The notes: generated by a model from the sequence alone, not told the origin. Shown: positions 48,113 through 60,209, numbered from the stretch's first letter. The stretch is 64,000 nt of DNA from Bidens hawaiensis (GCA_021521415.1 JAIQDT010003780.1:62001-126000); one strand, 5' to 3'. Program-made: numbers and translations.

Positions 48113-49490
48113 AAGTTTGGCGTGTAGCCATATGGGATCTTAGGAGGATTCCCAACCTTGCAGTTTGGCATGTGTAATATGCGTGAGCATATGTGATGCG
48201 TGAACACATGGTATGAGGATTCCCAACCCCTAAGTTTGGCGCGTAGCCATATGGGATATTAGGAGGATTCCCAACCTTGAAGTTTGGCGCGTAGCCATAT
48301 GGGATATTAGGAGGATTCCCAACCTTGGCGCGTAGTCATATGGGATATTAGGAGGATTCCCAACCTTGGCGCGTAGCCATATGGGATATTAGGAGGATTC
48401 CCAACCTTGAAGTTTGGCGCGTAGCCATATGGGATATTAGGAGGATTCCCAACCTTGGCGCGTAGCCATATGGGATATTAGGAGGATTCCCAACCTTGAA
48501 GTTTGTCGCGTAGCCATATGGGATATTAGGAGGATTCCCAACCTTGAAGTTTGGCGCGTACCCATATGGGATATTAGGAGGATTCCCAACCTTGAAGTTT
48601 AGCGCGAAGCCATATGGATATGAGGAGGATTCCCAACCTTGAAGTTTGGCGCGTAGCCATATGGGATATTAGGAGGATTCCCAACCTTGAAGTTTGGCGC
48701 GTAGCCATATGGGATATTAGGAGGATTCCCAACCTTGAAGTTTGGCGCAAAGCCATATGGGATATTAGGAGGATTCTCAACCTTGGCGCGTAGCCATATG
48801 GGATATTAGGAGGATTCCCAACCTTGAAGTTTGGCGCGTAGCCATATGGGATATTAGGAGGATTCCCAACCTTGAAGTTTGGCGCGTAGCCATATGGGAT
48901 ATTAGGAGGATTCCCAACCTTGGCGCGTAGCCATATGGGATATTAGGAGGATTCCCAACCTTGGCGCGTAGCCATATGGGATATTAGGAGGATTCCCAAC
49001 CTTGGCGCGTAGCCATATGGGATATTAGGAGGATTCCCAACCTTGAAGTTTGGCGCGTAGCCATATGGGATATTAGGAGGATTCCCAACCTTGAAGTTTG
49101 GCGCGAAGCCATATGGGATATTAGGAGGATTCCCAACCTTGGCGCGTAGCCATATGGCATATTAGGAGGATTCCCAACCTTGAAGTTTGGCGCGTAGCCA
49201 TATGGGATATTAGGAGGATTCCCAACCTTGAAGTTTGGCGCGTTGCCATATGGGATATTAGGAGGATTCCCCACCTTGAAGTTTGGCGCGTAGCCATATG
49301 GGATATTAGGAGGATTCCCAACCTTGAAGTTTGGCGCGTAGCCATATGGGATATTAGGAGGATTCCCAACCTTGGCGCGTAGCCATATGGGATATTAGGA
49401 GGATTCCCAACCTTGAAGTTTGGCGCGTAGCCATATGGGATATTAGGAGGATTCCCAACCTTGAAGTTTGGCGCGTAGCCTGATGCGCGC
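48113..49490. repeat. Tandem array 2, 48-bp and 41-bp units
   Basis: About 30 units of GGCGCGTAGCCATATGGGAT, then ATTAGGAGGATTCCCAACCT, then TGAAGTTT (48 bp), or the same without the last GAAGTTT (41 bp). Units are nearly identical, so the array was homogenised recently. The 48-bp form keeps reading frame, giving long minus-strand ORFs of 16-residue repeats. The 41-bp form breaks frame, so I do not call a protein. Confidence 0.95.
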
Positions 49491-50000
49491 ATGCACGGCG
49501 ATAGAGTGGTGACTCGCAAGTGCGTGTGCGTGGCGGAGGTCTCTTGCGCAAAACCCAGATGGTGGATTCCGCGGCGGCACATGCACGGCTGCGGAGTGAG
49601 AACCCCCGGGCGTGCGTACATGGCGGCGGAAGTCTAGTAACTTTTGGATCTGCAATTTAAGAGTCAGATCTGCAACTTTAGACCTAAAATCCATGTCTGT
49701 AATCTAGACCTAGATCTGTGAATCAGATCTGGACAGATCTGAAGATTCGGAGCAGATTTAAAACCATCACAGATTCGGAGATCCTGAATCACAGATTCAC
49801 AGATTCGGAGATCTGATCATTCGAATCACGGATTTTCCTTCTTGCCCAGATCTGGAAGCCTCTTTTTAGATCTATGGATCTTTTTGAGCTTTAAATAGAA
49901 CAAGCTTTGAAGCCTTTTTCTGTAAACTTCCAGATCTGCGTTTTTCTTGGGAGAGATCTGACAGCCGAGATGAAGATCGAAGGGCAGTTCGTTGCCGTCC

Positions 50001-50015
50001 CACGGATGGCGCAAA
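50001..50015 (-). promoter_or_regulatory. Primer-binding site
   Basis: On the minus strand, TTTGCGCCATCCGTG directly follows the 5' LTR end. It differs by one base from TTGGCGCCATCCGTG after the LTR of the gypsy element at 61077-61091. Confidence 0.75.
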
Positions 50016-50440
50016 TGTCGAAGCACGAAATGAATCTTACCTGATCCATGACGATGTTTCCACGGATTTTCGAGATGAACGAACCACGTCTTGATCTTCT
50101 TCTTCTTCTGCGGCTGCGCCGGCGACCTGCAACTGTGAGACCTGCGATGGCTTTTCTGGGGGTGTGGAGGCGACTGCTAAGATATCCTGAGGATTTCTTG
50201 TTCACAGACACAAAAAGTGGTGGTGGCTCTTACTGAGCATGACCATGATAAGGAGGTGGAGACCTCCTTATATAGAGTCTCATGGCCACCATCATGGTAC
50301 CCTAATGGGCCTAGCCCAGCTAGGGTTACCTCCACAAAACCCCCTCAGCCCAATAACATCGTATTAGTCTATGAAATGAAATAAGCCAAACATAATAGAT
50401 TTAGGGTCGTAGAACCGGGTTTTAGTACCATACCCCTACA
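50016..50440 (-). repeat. 5' LTR of the minisatellite retrotransposon
   Basis: Same 425 bp as 45965-46389, with one visible substitution. The near identity dates the insertion as recent. Confidence 0.92.
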
Positions 50441-50850
50441 TGACTCATACTCATACAGCTAATCAACTTGCCGATGTATTCACAAAGAGTTTATTTGGTC
50501 ATCAACGTTCAAGCACGATTTCCAAGGTGGATTTGTATACACCTTCAATTTGAGGGGTGCTACATGTAGCAAACATCATAGTCCAAATGAGAAGATGACC
50601 CATATGAGTTAATGATGGTACAAACGATGACCAACAGTCCATATGATTGATGGAACACTGCAATTTTCGGTGAGTTATGGTTGATATGGATAAATAAAAT
50701 GTTTGTCTGAATTGATTAGATAGCTAGACGATACATATAGTTAGTTATTTTAGTGGTGATTTTTAGGAGATCGCTAAGAATTATAGATGAAGTTGTGGCT
50801 GTGGTGTACGAGAATACATGCCAAAACAAGGCATGTGGGGCTTGGGAATG
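50441..50850 (+). pseudogene. Copia tail, copy B, right part with 3' LTR start
   Basis: Continues the copy interrupted at 45964: LADVFTKSLFGHQ-like codons, purine tract TTGAGGGG, then an LTR start near 50558. Collinear with 25281-25660. Confidence 0.8.
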
Positions 50851-51405
50851 GTTGATAGTCTATATATATAGGCTGCTCTTTGCCTTGAAAATAGTGGAAA
50901 AGTTAGCTTTGGAGAATTATTGGAACTTGATTTTTTATGCATATACGTAATATATTGAAGTTTCAGAAAATATAATATGAATTGATAGGAAAGAAAATTG
51001 AGAATAATAAATTATGTATATAGAGACAAACTGAATATTAATAATTTATGTTAGGATCCATTTGACAATAATATCTCATACTTACAATTATTTTTTTTAT
51101 TAAGTGATACAGACATTGCTTTTTATAAAAATATTGAAGTTAGAGGGTGTTTGGCCTAGCTTATATTTTTGTATTTATGCTTATATCTTTTTTAAGCTTA
51201 TAGATTATTTGATATCATTTGATAAACTCTTTTTAAATGTTTGGATTAGCTTATATTCTACAAGTTGATTGGACATCTTAATAAGTTGTTAAATCCATCA
51301 TTTTTAATTTATTATAGTAATAAGTTACTTCAATATTATTAATCCATCAACATTTGAAGGCAAATGAGTAGTTTATCCCCCTTAAACAAATAAGCTTCTT
51401 CAAAT

Positions 51406-52703
51406 AAGTTAAAAAACATCTTCAAATAATGTAACACCCCGGCCCGGATTGGGCTAACGTGTCACAATAAACATGGTTTCTAAACAAAAGACATGCTTTT
51501 ATTTATTTACTTGTCAAACTTATAATACATTAGATAAGGTAGACTTAAGACTATTTTACAAACTAGTACGATTAAAAGATATTTTATTATGATCCTGATG
51601 CTTTATTCTTCTCTCTTAACCCTGCCCATAGTAACCTGTGTACCTGTAAAAAAAATAATAATAAAAAAATAAAAACGACGGAATGAGCCGAATGCTCAAT
51701 ACGGAATAATAGGCTCAAAATGATTTAATGAAACGTAACCTAGATTGAACTTATGATAATGATACGATGCAAAGTAACTTAAAGAAAATCAATCGTATCA
51801 TATGGATGTACCCATGAGCGAACATAAAACGTGTCAACATACAGGTAGCTACTCCTGCATATTTATCACATGAGATGGCGAGTTGGCATACCCGCTATCC
51901 ATCTCCTTATATTAATCCTAGGACCGATCCATACGCCTCCTAATAGTCATATGTACCACTTGTACTTAAGAGACGTCCTGAACTGATCTCACCGTCACGG
52001 GTGGTGCACATGTTGTCGGTGCCGCAACAACATGCTCGTGGGACACTCCACGAGAAGCGACACTCAGGGTATCGGAATACAAATGAACTTATTCATATAA
52101 CTCATAGCAAACATATTTTCGTAACATATATCGGAACATGCGATAATGAGTATAATCAAACATAATAATATCGCATGACATGAAAGCTAAATCCAATGTT
52201 TAATCAGAACTGGAATCCAACGGACATCCAAATGAAATGATAATTCAAAGACGTGAGAAGTTATAAAATATATATTAACACAATGGGTTTAATTAAATAT
52301 GAAAGCAATGGAAGTGAGGGTAAGGATCCGTACCTTTAGTGCTTCCAAGTAATACCGATTTGTTTTATAAGCGTTTGCCAATTCTACATGTAATTTATAT
52401 TTCTTTAGAATTATATTTGTTGTACCAAAGCACAATTACTAAATTCTGTAATTTCAATTTTAGATATTTAGTATATTATACAAGAAACTAATATATATAT
52501 CCAAGTTTTATTACTTATGTCGTTATTGTTATTATTTATACTACAATAGTTAAAATATGTAGTTCATGATTAGATCTTGTGAGATTTACTATTACTAAAG
52601 AATAATAGTTTATGTCATGTATTATGAAATTAGGTTTTAATAATAATAAAATATAAATAAATACAGATGAAATAAAAATCAATCCCGGGCTGCTTTTCTT
52701 TAC

Positions 52704-52734
<31 letters not shown>

Positions 52735-53871
52735 ATGCTTAAAGTTTCTTAATAATGGATTTAACAAAGTCATGGTGGATGTCAGTTTTCAAGATAACAA
52801 AAGTTGTCTTATCCACCTACTTTAACAACCATATGAATTAGTAGATAATTTATTCAATAAAGTTTGGGTTTTGAAGATTTAAACAAGGTGCAACAGATGA
52901 ATGTCGGATCTTGACCAAGTGTTTAATGGGTTTGGGCTTAACCGTTTTATATATGAATCAAATGGTGAAACAATAAAATAATAACATAAACCTTACTGTT
53001 GATATGTCTTCTTCAATAGTTCGCTAGAAAACGAATATGTTGATCGGAAATTTGGTTCGAGCTATGCATGGGGTTTCGGAATATAAGGGTGAACTCAGAA
53101 GTTACTAAAAAGGTGAAGATAGGCAGTAATGGTATTATTTTGATTTCGCCAGAGAGTCGGAGTCGTCGGATTCTTGTAACAGAGTATAAATAGCAGGGAA
53201 GTTAGATGAGATGGGATTTGTACTGAAATTTTACAATGGGATATATAGCAGGAGTTTGAAACTTATTATCACGGTTAGCGAGATGACGTCCGGAGTAGGG
53301 TTTATGGACGGAGGTTGGTAACATGCGCCTAGCTTGTTGGTAGCATGTGATTGTTCTCAGGTGACATGAGGATGGTAGCTTGCTTCATGTCTCAAGACGT
53401 GTGTGTGGCGTGTGATTTCCATAAACATTCATTGTAGTAGTTTTCATATACTGTATTACTATATTGATAATTATTATTATTATATGATATATTCTATGTG
53501 ATTGAAACGTATTATTTTTTTTATTTGCATTGTAAATACCATGGATGTACATAAATCTCATATTTATATCTAAGTGATATTATAACAAGTGATCTTTAAC
53601 TTGTTAGTTTAGAAACTTAACTTTCTGGTGTAACATACGGTGGTACGAAAACCCGGGTGGACTCTGAGTTTGAACCGGCAACCTTTGCAAAAGGCCTAGT
53701 TCAAATATTTTATTGTCAATATTTACCCAAATATGACACAAGTGAGATTCGATCTTGGGTCTCCACAGAAGAAGACCCAAGCCTCCTACCACTAGGCCAC
53801 AAGTGGGGGACCACTCTAGTTCGAATTAAAATTTATGTTTACTATTTATTTGTTTATTTTGTTTGGTTATT
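51406..53871. mobile_element. Unclassified LTR-like block inside the Tourist-like element
   Basis: Bounded by a perfect 20-bp direct repeat at 51386-51405 and 53872-53891. Within it, 51436 starts TGTAACACCCCGGCCCGG, a common start of plant gypsy LTRs, and a possible end GGTGTAACA lies near 53636. No pol or gag is seen. It could be a large solo LTR plus SINE-like debris. A (TTA)n run lies at about 52702-52732. Confidence 0.45.
53640..53815 (-). mobile_element. tRNA-derived SINE-like fragment
   Basis: On the minus strand it contains GTGGCCTAGTGGTAGGAGGC (box A-like) and AAGATCGAATCTC (box B-like), about 45 bp apart, around 53745-53808. A second GGTTCAAACTC box lies near 53670. Boundaries are uncertain. 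Confidence 0.55.
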
Positions 53872-53915
53872 ACAAATAAGCTTCTTCAAATTAACTTATA
53901 TAAGTTTATAAGCCT

Positions 53916-54110
53916 TTTTTTTGAACAACCAAACAGAGACCCTCCAAACCCGGTACTGGTTAAATTCCCGTAATCGGGATACGCCACTGCCGGTCCACCC
54001 CAGATGCGCGGAAACCCCGTGGAATGGGTAAAACCGCCCCCCTGGACTCGAACCCGGGATAAACCCCGGGCCAAGCCTTCATCGAGATAGGTTTCACCAC
54101 CGCGCTGCTG
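53916..54110 (-). mobile_element. SINE with perfect 17-bp target duplication
   Basis: The minus strand reads AGCGCGGTGGTGAAACC (box A-like), then GGGTTCGAGTCC (box B), a GC-rich body and an A tail (T run at 53916-53922). TATAAGTTTATAAGCCT flanks it exactly at 53899-53915 and 54111-54127. The perfect duplication implies a recent insertion. Confidence 0.9.
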
Positions 54111-54510
54111 TATAAGTTTATAAGCCTAAACTAAAAAAACTAAATCAAACACTAAATTAAGCTTATTTTATAAAAAAAAGATATAAGATTTGCTAAAAAT
54201 GCTAAGCCAAACACCCCCTAAGTCCTGACATGAATAAAGTTTTGTAAGAGGTTCTAAAAACAGTCATTTTAAAGATCATTTTTATAATGATCGTCTAAAA
54301 CACCCGAAATCTCATGGACAACCCAACTTACTATTAAACGTGGTTAAAGACTATCCCACAATTTATTCCCGCTACATAGTACACAGAAGTGTAGTCAAAT
54401 ATCGAGTGACAGAAAGTCTTACACGACTCACGAACCCACCCACCCACCGCAGCCTTTTTCCAAAAACCCACCACCAAACACACCAATTTATTTTATTTAT
54501 TTCATTATCA

Positions 54511-57500
54511 ATGGCGGTGGGAGTTCTTGCTTTACAGGGGTCTTTCAATGAACACCTCGCAGGTTCAATTCAATTCAATTCAATTCACATATCTCACTTT
54601 GCATGCACAATGTTTAAATTTCAATAACTCATATGTTTGTGTTTATATGCAGCCTTAAGAAGGATTGGGGTAAAGGGGGTGGAGATACGGAAGGCTGAGC
54701 AGCTGGATAATATTACCTCGCTTATTATTCCCGGCGGTGAGAGCACCACCATGGCCAAGCTAGCTGAATTGCACAATCTGGTGAGCTTGCTTTATATTGA
54801 GATGATCTGTTGCATGTTTTTTTTGCACTCCATGTGTTCGACCAAACTCCTCTGTGAAAATTTATAATTAAAACTGTGGTATTTTTGAATCTTGATGTTC
54901 TCTCTAAGTTTAATCCCAGTAAGGGTACCAGGGGCGATCTCGGTGTAATCGGGCTAGCTAGGTAAGGTGATAACATCGCTGTGGCCTTTCGGGTATGGGG
55001 ATCGGTTTGCATTTTCGGGTACTTGAAAGTTGAAACTGATTGTGAATGTGTTAAAAAAATTATTTTCATTAACTTATATGAATGAACTCATTTCTATTCA
55101 TTGTTTTCACACCAAAAATACCAATTCCATTTTCTCATTTATTCTACTCTACAAACAATTTTTTCATTCAAATTTTATCTGACAAAATGAGTCGCAATTT
55201 AATACTTCCATTCGATTCATCGGATGAGTTTGACTTGAACGAGGGTGTCTCTGGTAGTTATGAAAAGAAATATGTGCCATGTGATTGTTCTATTTATATA
55301 AGTTATGGGAAGTGTTTGTTTTTTGTGTTTTTAAACATATAATGTAGTTTCAATTTACAAAATGAAAAAAAATGAATTCGGGTACTTTTCCATGTGCCCG
55401 TAGTACCCTAAGAACAAACCACAAAATATAGTCAGAATGTATAAAAATGATTTTTTTTTAATTGTTATTTGATCACATTGTTTATCTACATCTGAACTCA
55501 CTTGGTACTCTTTTGGTAGTTTCCTGCGCTTCGTGAGTTTGTAAGAATGGGAAAACCAGTTTGGGGAACTTGTGCTGGTCTTATCTTCTTGGCAGATAAA
55601 GCAGTTGGTGAGAGTTTGTTTAATTAATTATCAGCAATTTATTTTATCAAACTTCTTAATAAGCATATATATTTTTTCATTTGTTAATTTCAAACCGTTC
55701 TGTTTTTCAGGACAGAAGATAGGAGGTCAGGAACTCGTTGGAGGGCTTGATTGTACAGTTCATCGTAATTTCTTTGGTAGTCAAGTAAGTACTATTCTTT
55801 CTACACTTTTATGGTTATTTTTATCAATAAAGACCTTAGGTAAAACTGAAAATATTCGAAAATGTTGGTTTAATGGGAATGTAATTTTTATGTTTTCTTT
55901 TTAAATGTTGCATACAGATTCAGAGTTTTGAAGCCGAGCTTCCTGTACCAGAGCTTGCTGCTAAGGAAGGGGGCCCGTCAAGTTTTCGTGGTGTTTTTAT
56001 CCGTGCTCCTGCAATTCTAGAAGTGGGACCTGGTGTTGAAGTGCTGGCTTCTGTCTCTATTAAAGAGGTAAGTGTTTCTTGTTTCTTGATAGTTGATATG
56101 TTAAACCTTTTAGTTGTTTGTAATTTTATATAGTATTAGCATCATAACTATTTAAACATGGTCACATTTGTTTTAATCAGTAGATACAATTTATCATCTA
56201 TTTAGACTGTTAATTACTTAATTTATGTTAAGAGATTCAGTTTTAACCATGTACTTATGAATGGGTCAATTCAGGTTATGTTTTGCCTGTAACAGGCCAA
56301 AAGGTAAAATAATACTGTATTTGAACAATTTAGGCTGCACTGGGTGGAATCTTTGCAACTTGGGTCGGGTGATGTGAAGTAATAACCTGTTAGTAGGGCT
56401 GGTGGGTATACACGATAAGACACGAACACGAAATGTGTATACCTGTACACGACACGAAAACTTATCGTGTACCTGTATTCCAAACACGAACACGAACCTG
56501 TTACTACCTGGTATACACGATAAAACACGGTAATACACGTTAAGAGTTGTTTAGAAACACATATTTGACAACCTGTTTAGTGAAACAAAAGTCGGAGAGG
56601 GAATGTTCGTGATTGGTGATGACTGAGAAGCATAGGGTGAAAATGTTTTAGGAATTTAGGGTTTGGGATAACTTATAATTATATATATTTAATTATAAAA
56701 ATCTAACCAGGTACTTAACATGTACTTAACAGGTAAACATGTATTTTGCCTGTTTAGACACGGAAATTAACAGGTAATTTCGTGTCTACCTGTTTAGTAC
56801 ACGAAACCTGTTAAGACCTTACTTGTTACCTGTTAAAGTCGTGTAGGTACGTGTCGTGTATTCGCGTCTCGTGTATAAATTGCCAGCCCTACCTGTTAGT
56901 CATGTAGGTTGGCTATAAGGATAAATAATTAGATATTTATAAGATTTATTATGTGTGATTATGCGATTTGTTATTTATAAGAACAAACTGGTTAGATTTT
57001 GTAAACAGTTTGGGTTGTACTCGGTTACATTGCTTACTTATCAAAAAACTATTGTTATGTTTAGGTTCAGGTACTTACAAATTAAGATTTATATGCTGTT
57101 TATTGATTATGTATGTTTTAACTTTTAAGTATGTTCAAGTGTTCTATAAGAGTATGTTTTAACACTTTAAGTGTGTTATAGGTATGCTCTATGAGTGTTT
57201 TTATATTTTAAGTATATCAACTATATAAAAATCATCATGTTTAATGACTTTTTTAGTATTTTTTTTAACACGCAACATTAATTCTGTGTTGTTGCAGCTG
57301 TAATAGTGTAATCTGATTACTGAATTTGTATTTTAAATCTTTAGAGTGCATGACAGTTTATTTTTTAGGGGAGTGCTGAATCTGAGAGCAAAGTGATAGT
57401 AGCTGTGAAGCAGGGGAATATACTAGCAACTGCATTTCATCCTGAATTGACTATTGACTCAAGATGGTATTTCATATTTCCACTTCTATATTATTTATAT

Positions 57501-58340
57501 ATAATTTAATAGGTGGGGACATGGATGGGTTAGACACACTGGCTAATGGGTCAAAATGGTAATGTAATAACATAGGTGTGTGCATGGGTTGGTTTTGGGC
57601 TCAAACAAATCAAAAACCGAAAGTTTTGAAAACCGTTTGGCTTTGGTTTTACCAGTTGGGCTTGAAAATTTGGGGCTGAAACAAAATTACCAAAAATGAT
57701 AAATTGGGTCTAAATTTTTTCCATAATCATAACTAACCGATTATTACATATTTGGAGCTAAAGTTTTTGGGCTTACACTATTATCAAATTCTTATAAATT
57801 ACTTAAAATTCGTTTTTTCGGTATGGTTTGTTTGGTTACATCTCGAACTGAAAAATCGATTATTGTCCAAAAAACATAAACCAAATCGTACGTTTTACTG
57901 GGGTCGGTTATTTAGTTTGGACATGTCAGTTATTCCAGCTAAGGTTTTTTTTTTTTTTTTTTTCTCGGTTTCATGCTCGCTCTTTATTAGCGTGGGTTGA
58001 ACCGGTCAGGACCTGCTGCTTTGACCCAATATAGTTTTTGTCCAAAAACGGTTTTTTTCCCAATCAATTTGATGCATTTGAATAGTATATTTTTTAGCTA
58101 AACCTTTTGATTTAAACTATTTGACCCGTTAGTGATTAAACATAACCTAAATCGACTCAATCATAAGACGTGTGTGTTATACACTGATGTTTGTGTTTTT
58201 ACAGGCATAGTTACTTCATGAAAATGTCGCCTAGCAACAACGAGATAACCGCAGCAGGTAGCAGCAGCAACTACTATGAAGATCCAGAAAGCTACCTGTA
58301 CAACAAGCAACCCAAAACCGACCTTCCTATATACGAGTAG
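54511..58340 (+). CDS. PDX2: PDX2, glutaminase subunit of pyridoxal 5'-phosphate synthase, 7 exons
   Basis: Class I glutaminase that releases ammonia from glutamine and passes it to PDX1 for de novo vitamin B6 synthesis in the cytosol. Exons: 54511-54562, 54653-54780, 55520-55607, 55711-55784, 55918-56067, 57369-57466, 58205-58340; all GT/AG, phases consistent, 241 residues (usual about 250). The N-terminus [19 protein letters not shown] loop, nucleophile Cys78 in WGTCAG, and His188/Glu190 in AFHPELT form the complete triad; [14 protein letters not shown] sequence is also present. The plant-specific C-terminal tail ends in IYE. Introns contain a hAT MITE and other repeats. Part of its upstream region recurs at 29162-29345. 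Confidence 0.96.
56394..56891. mobile_element. hAT-like MITE in PDX2 intron 5
   Basis: 498 bp with ends TAGGGCTGG on both sides, inverted, and a perfect 8-bp duplication CCTGTTAG at 56386-56393 and 56892-56899. The interior is full of ACACGA/TCGTGT and ACCTGTT motifs. Splice sites are unaffected. Confidence 0.88.
57570..57965. mobile_element. Probable hAT-like MITE remnant in PDX2 intron 6
   Basis: It begins AGGTGTGTGCATGGGTTGG, similar to the termini of the element at 7385-7853, and contains AAAACCGTTTGGCTTTGG-type motifs. The right end is unclear and followed by a T20 run at 57944-57963. Confidence 0.4.
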
Positions 58341-59849
58341 CAACACATTTCATCATGTAGGTGACCGATTCTTTGAGTCATTTAACAATGGAATGGCTCT
58401 TCACAGGGTCTGCAACTTTCAGTTTTGTGTATATAACAATGGAAATTGTTTTATTGCTACTTTTCTTTTTAGCCAAACCTTTTCAAATATTGTTTTTCTT
58501 AAGAATTGAGTTTTCTAGTTGCAGTGAACCCTTCAAAGCTATATCTCATGTAAACAGGTTGACCCGCCAATATGTTTAATGAAACAAGTCAATTTGCTAA
58601 GACATGCATGATCATTGATCAATTTAACCCATTCTTTACAACGCACTCCCCGTTGTACTTGTATTTTTTTTTAAGTTTTTCTACCCAGTTATGGTATAAT
58701 ACGCTTCTAAGTTGTTTAAAAAACGTATATACGTGGAACCAAAGAAAAGCATTGTTTGTTATGTAGATGAAACACTATCTAACCTATTTCTATTGGTTTA
58801 TACATAACAGAGTTGATATGGGACTAGTTTACCAAATTATATGTCGTCTAGTTAGTTTATGAGGCAAATTAAAACCGGTCACAAGTTCCCTAATCACCCT
58901 GGTCACAGATTAAAACCGATGAGGTTCACTTATTGCCCGTTTCTGCTTAAATCAATTTAACCCTTCACAAATGATTACTGATAACAAAATTTAAATAGGA
59001 CAGAATTATAATATCTTACTTGTACACCAAGGAGACTTCAAAGTTTGAAGACTTTATTTACGCCAGAATATTTTAACGGGTGCAGTAATATGAAAAAAAG
59101 AGAGGTGCTAAAAATTACCGTGACTCCAACCTTAAGACTAACTTCCTTTATATACGGAAAAAGACAACATAAAAGTAAAAGTAACTTCATTTATATGCCA
59201 AAAAAACACGACATAAAAGTAAAAGATGTTTTATAAAAAAGAAAAATATAAGAGTAGCAATAATTATATTGACATTTAAGAATATCCACATTATCTTTGA
59301 AGATGTTTTAAGATGTCTTATCTTTCAAGAATTATACTGACATTTATAAAACATAATTAGAAAAATACATTAGACACACAAATCATTTTTCCTCCGGGTT
59401 CGAAAATTTCGGGGTACGAATAACTAATTGCTTATCACTAACGTTCGGGTTTTTCTTTTTGGTTTGGTTAAGTGTTTTGGGTCGAGCCACATAAATCAAA
59501 TTAAAATGCAAAAAAGTAATGTTATTTATGGCTTAACAAGTTATTATATTTAATTGAAATGTGGGTTAAGATTCGCTATCAAGGTTTTGGTGTAAAGGTT
59601 TCTATGAGTTCGATGTTAAAATACACGAATATATAATACTACTTTTTATTTATTTTTTTGGTATGGCTTCGGCCGAACCCATTCCTCCTTACCTGCCTAC
59701 GCGGCTACGCCCATGATTAGATAATTAACCGAACCTAACCGAAACAAACCAAAATGAGCCCAATAACAATAATGAGCCCATATATAAATAAATATTATTA
59801 AACATGTAAACCCGTGTTTAACTGTTTTAGTTTCAGATAAACCAAAAAA
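58341..59849. other. Intergenic region between PDX2 and the histone-fold gene
   Basis: Contains the PDX2 3' UTR and presumably the promoter of the next gene. No supported coding region. Confidence 0.5.
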
Positions 59850-60185
59850 ATGACTACAGACCCAAAACCTGAGAAAGAAAAAACTCCGGCACCGGCGAAA
59901 GCCAACGGCAAACGCAAAACCAAAAACGACGTCGCACCGGAAGAGCAAGTCAAACTGACCGTGGAAGTAATAGCAACATATGACTCCGTACAGATTCCAC
60001 CGGCAACAAACGGCGTCGTTTCAAAGAAGATAAAAGAGGATAATAATAATAATAATAATAGTAATGAGAAAGACGAGAATTCATTGTATCAGATTCCGAT
60101 GAGTCGAGTGAGTCGGATCATTAAGAGTGAAGATCCGAACATTCGGATTACACAGGAAGCTGTTTACGTCATTAATAAAGCTTCG
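59850..60185 (+). CDS. Exon 1 of a DPB3-1/NF-YC10-like histone-fold protein (partial)
   Basis: 112 codons from the ATG to a probable splice donor (TCG|GTATGG at 60186). A charged, Lys/Pro-rich N-terminus and an Asn run from an AAT repeat are followed by the start of a histone fold: IPMSRVSRIIKSEDPN and ITQEAVYVINKAS. This matches DNA polymerase epsilon subunit/NF-YC10-type proteins (DPB3-1), nuclear factors in replication and stress transcription. The rest of the fold is not in the window because a gypsy element starts about 20 bp into the presumed intron. Whether the gene is still spliced across it cannot be seen. Confidence 0.78.
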
Positions 60186-60209
60186 GTATGGTTCATCGAC
60201 TTAATTGAC

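Larger units (their letters stand above)
45965..50440 (-). mobile_element. Young non-autonomous LTR retrotransposon filled with minisatellites
   Basis: 4476 bp. Two 425-bp LTRs differ visibly at one base (C near 46319 versus T at the matching place). They are flanked by CGACT (45960-45964) and TGACT (50441-50445), one mismatch. Copy A of the Copia tail gives the empty site near 25281. The orientation is minus: a PBS-like TTTGCGCCATCCGTGG follows the 5' LTR (right), and a purine tract with seven Gs precedes the 3' LTR (left). There is no gag or pol. The interior is almost wholly two tandem arrays (46540-47915 and 48113-49490) plus a short GATCT-rich leader. It must use proteins from another element; the PBS matches that of the gypsy element at 61077. 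Confidence 0.92.
51143..54218. mobile_element. Tourist-like element carrying nested insertions
   Basis: Ends are GAGGGTGTTTGGCCTAGCTTA on the left and GGGGGTGTTTGGCTTAGCA on the right, read inward, preceded by TTA on the left. The duplicate locus near 25689 reads GAAGTTAAAGTCCTGAC with no element, confirming the site. Its own sequence is an AT-rich hairpin full of AAGCTTATA motifs. It is now 3.1 kb because it hosts a block at about 51406-53871 and a SINE at 53916-54110. Confidence 0.75.

Noticed and set aside
48113..49490. CRISPR-like array
   Set aside because: Units are directly adjacent with no unique spacers, in a plant LTR element; it is a minisatellite.
47331..49694. Long minus-strand ORFs as proteins
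   Set aside because: They follow the tandem units and break frame at each 41-bp unit; no conserved domain.
53745..54110. tRNA genes on the minus strand
   Set aside because: Box A and B are present but there is no cloverleaf-length gene; A tail and 17-bp TSD show SINEs.
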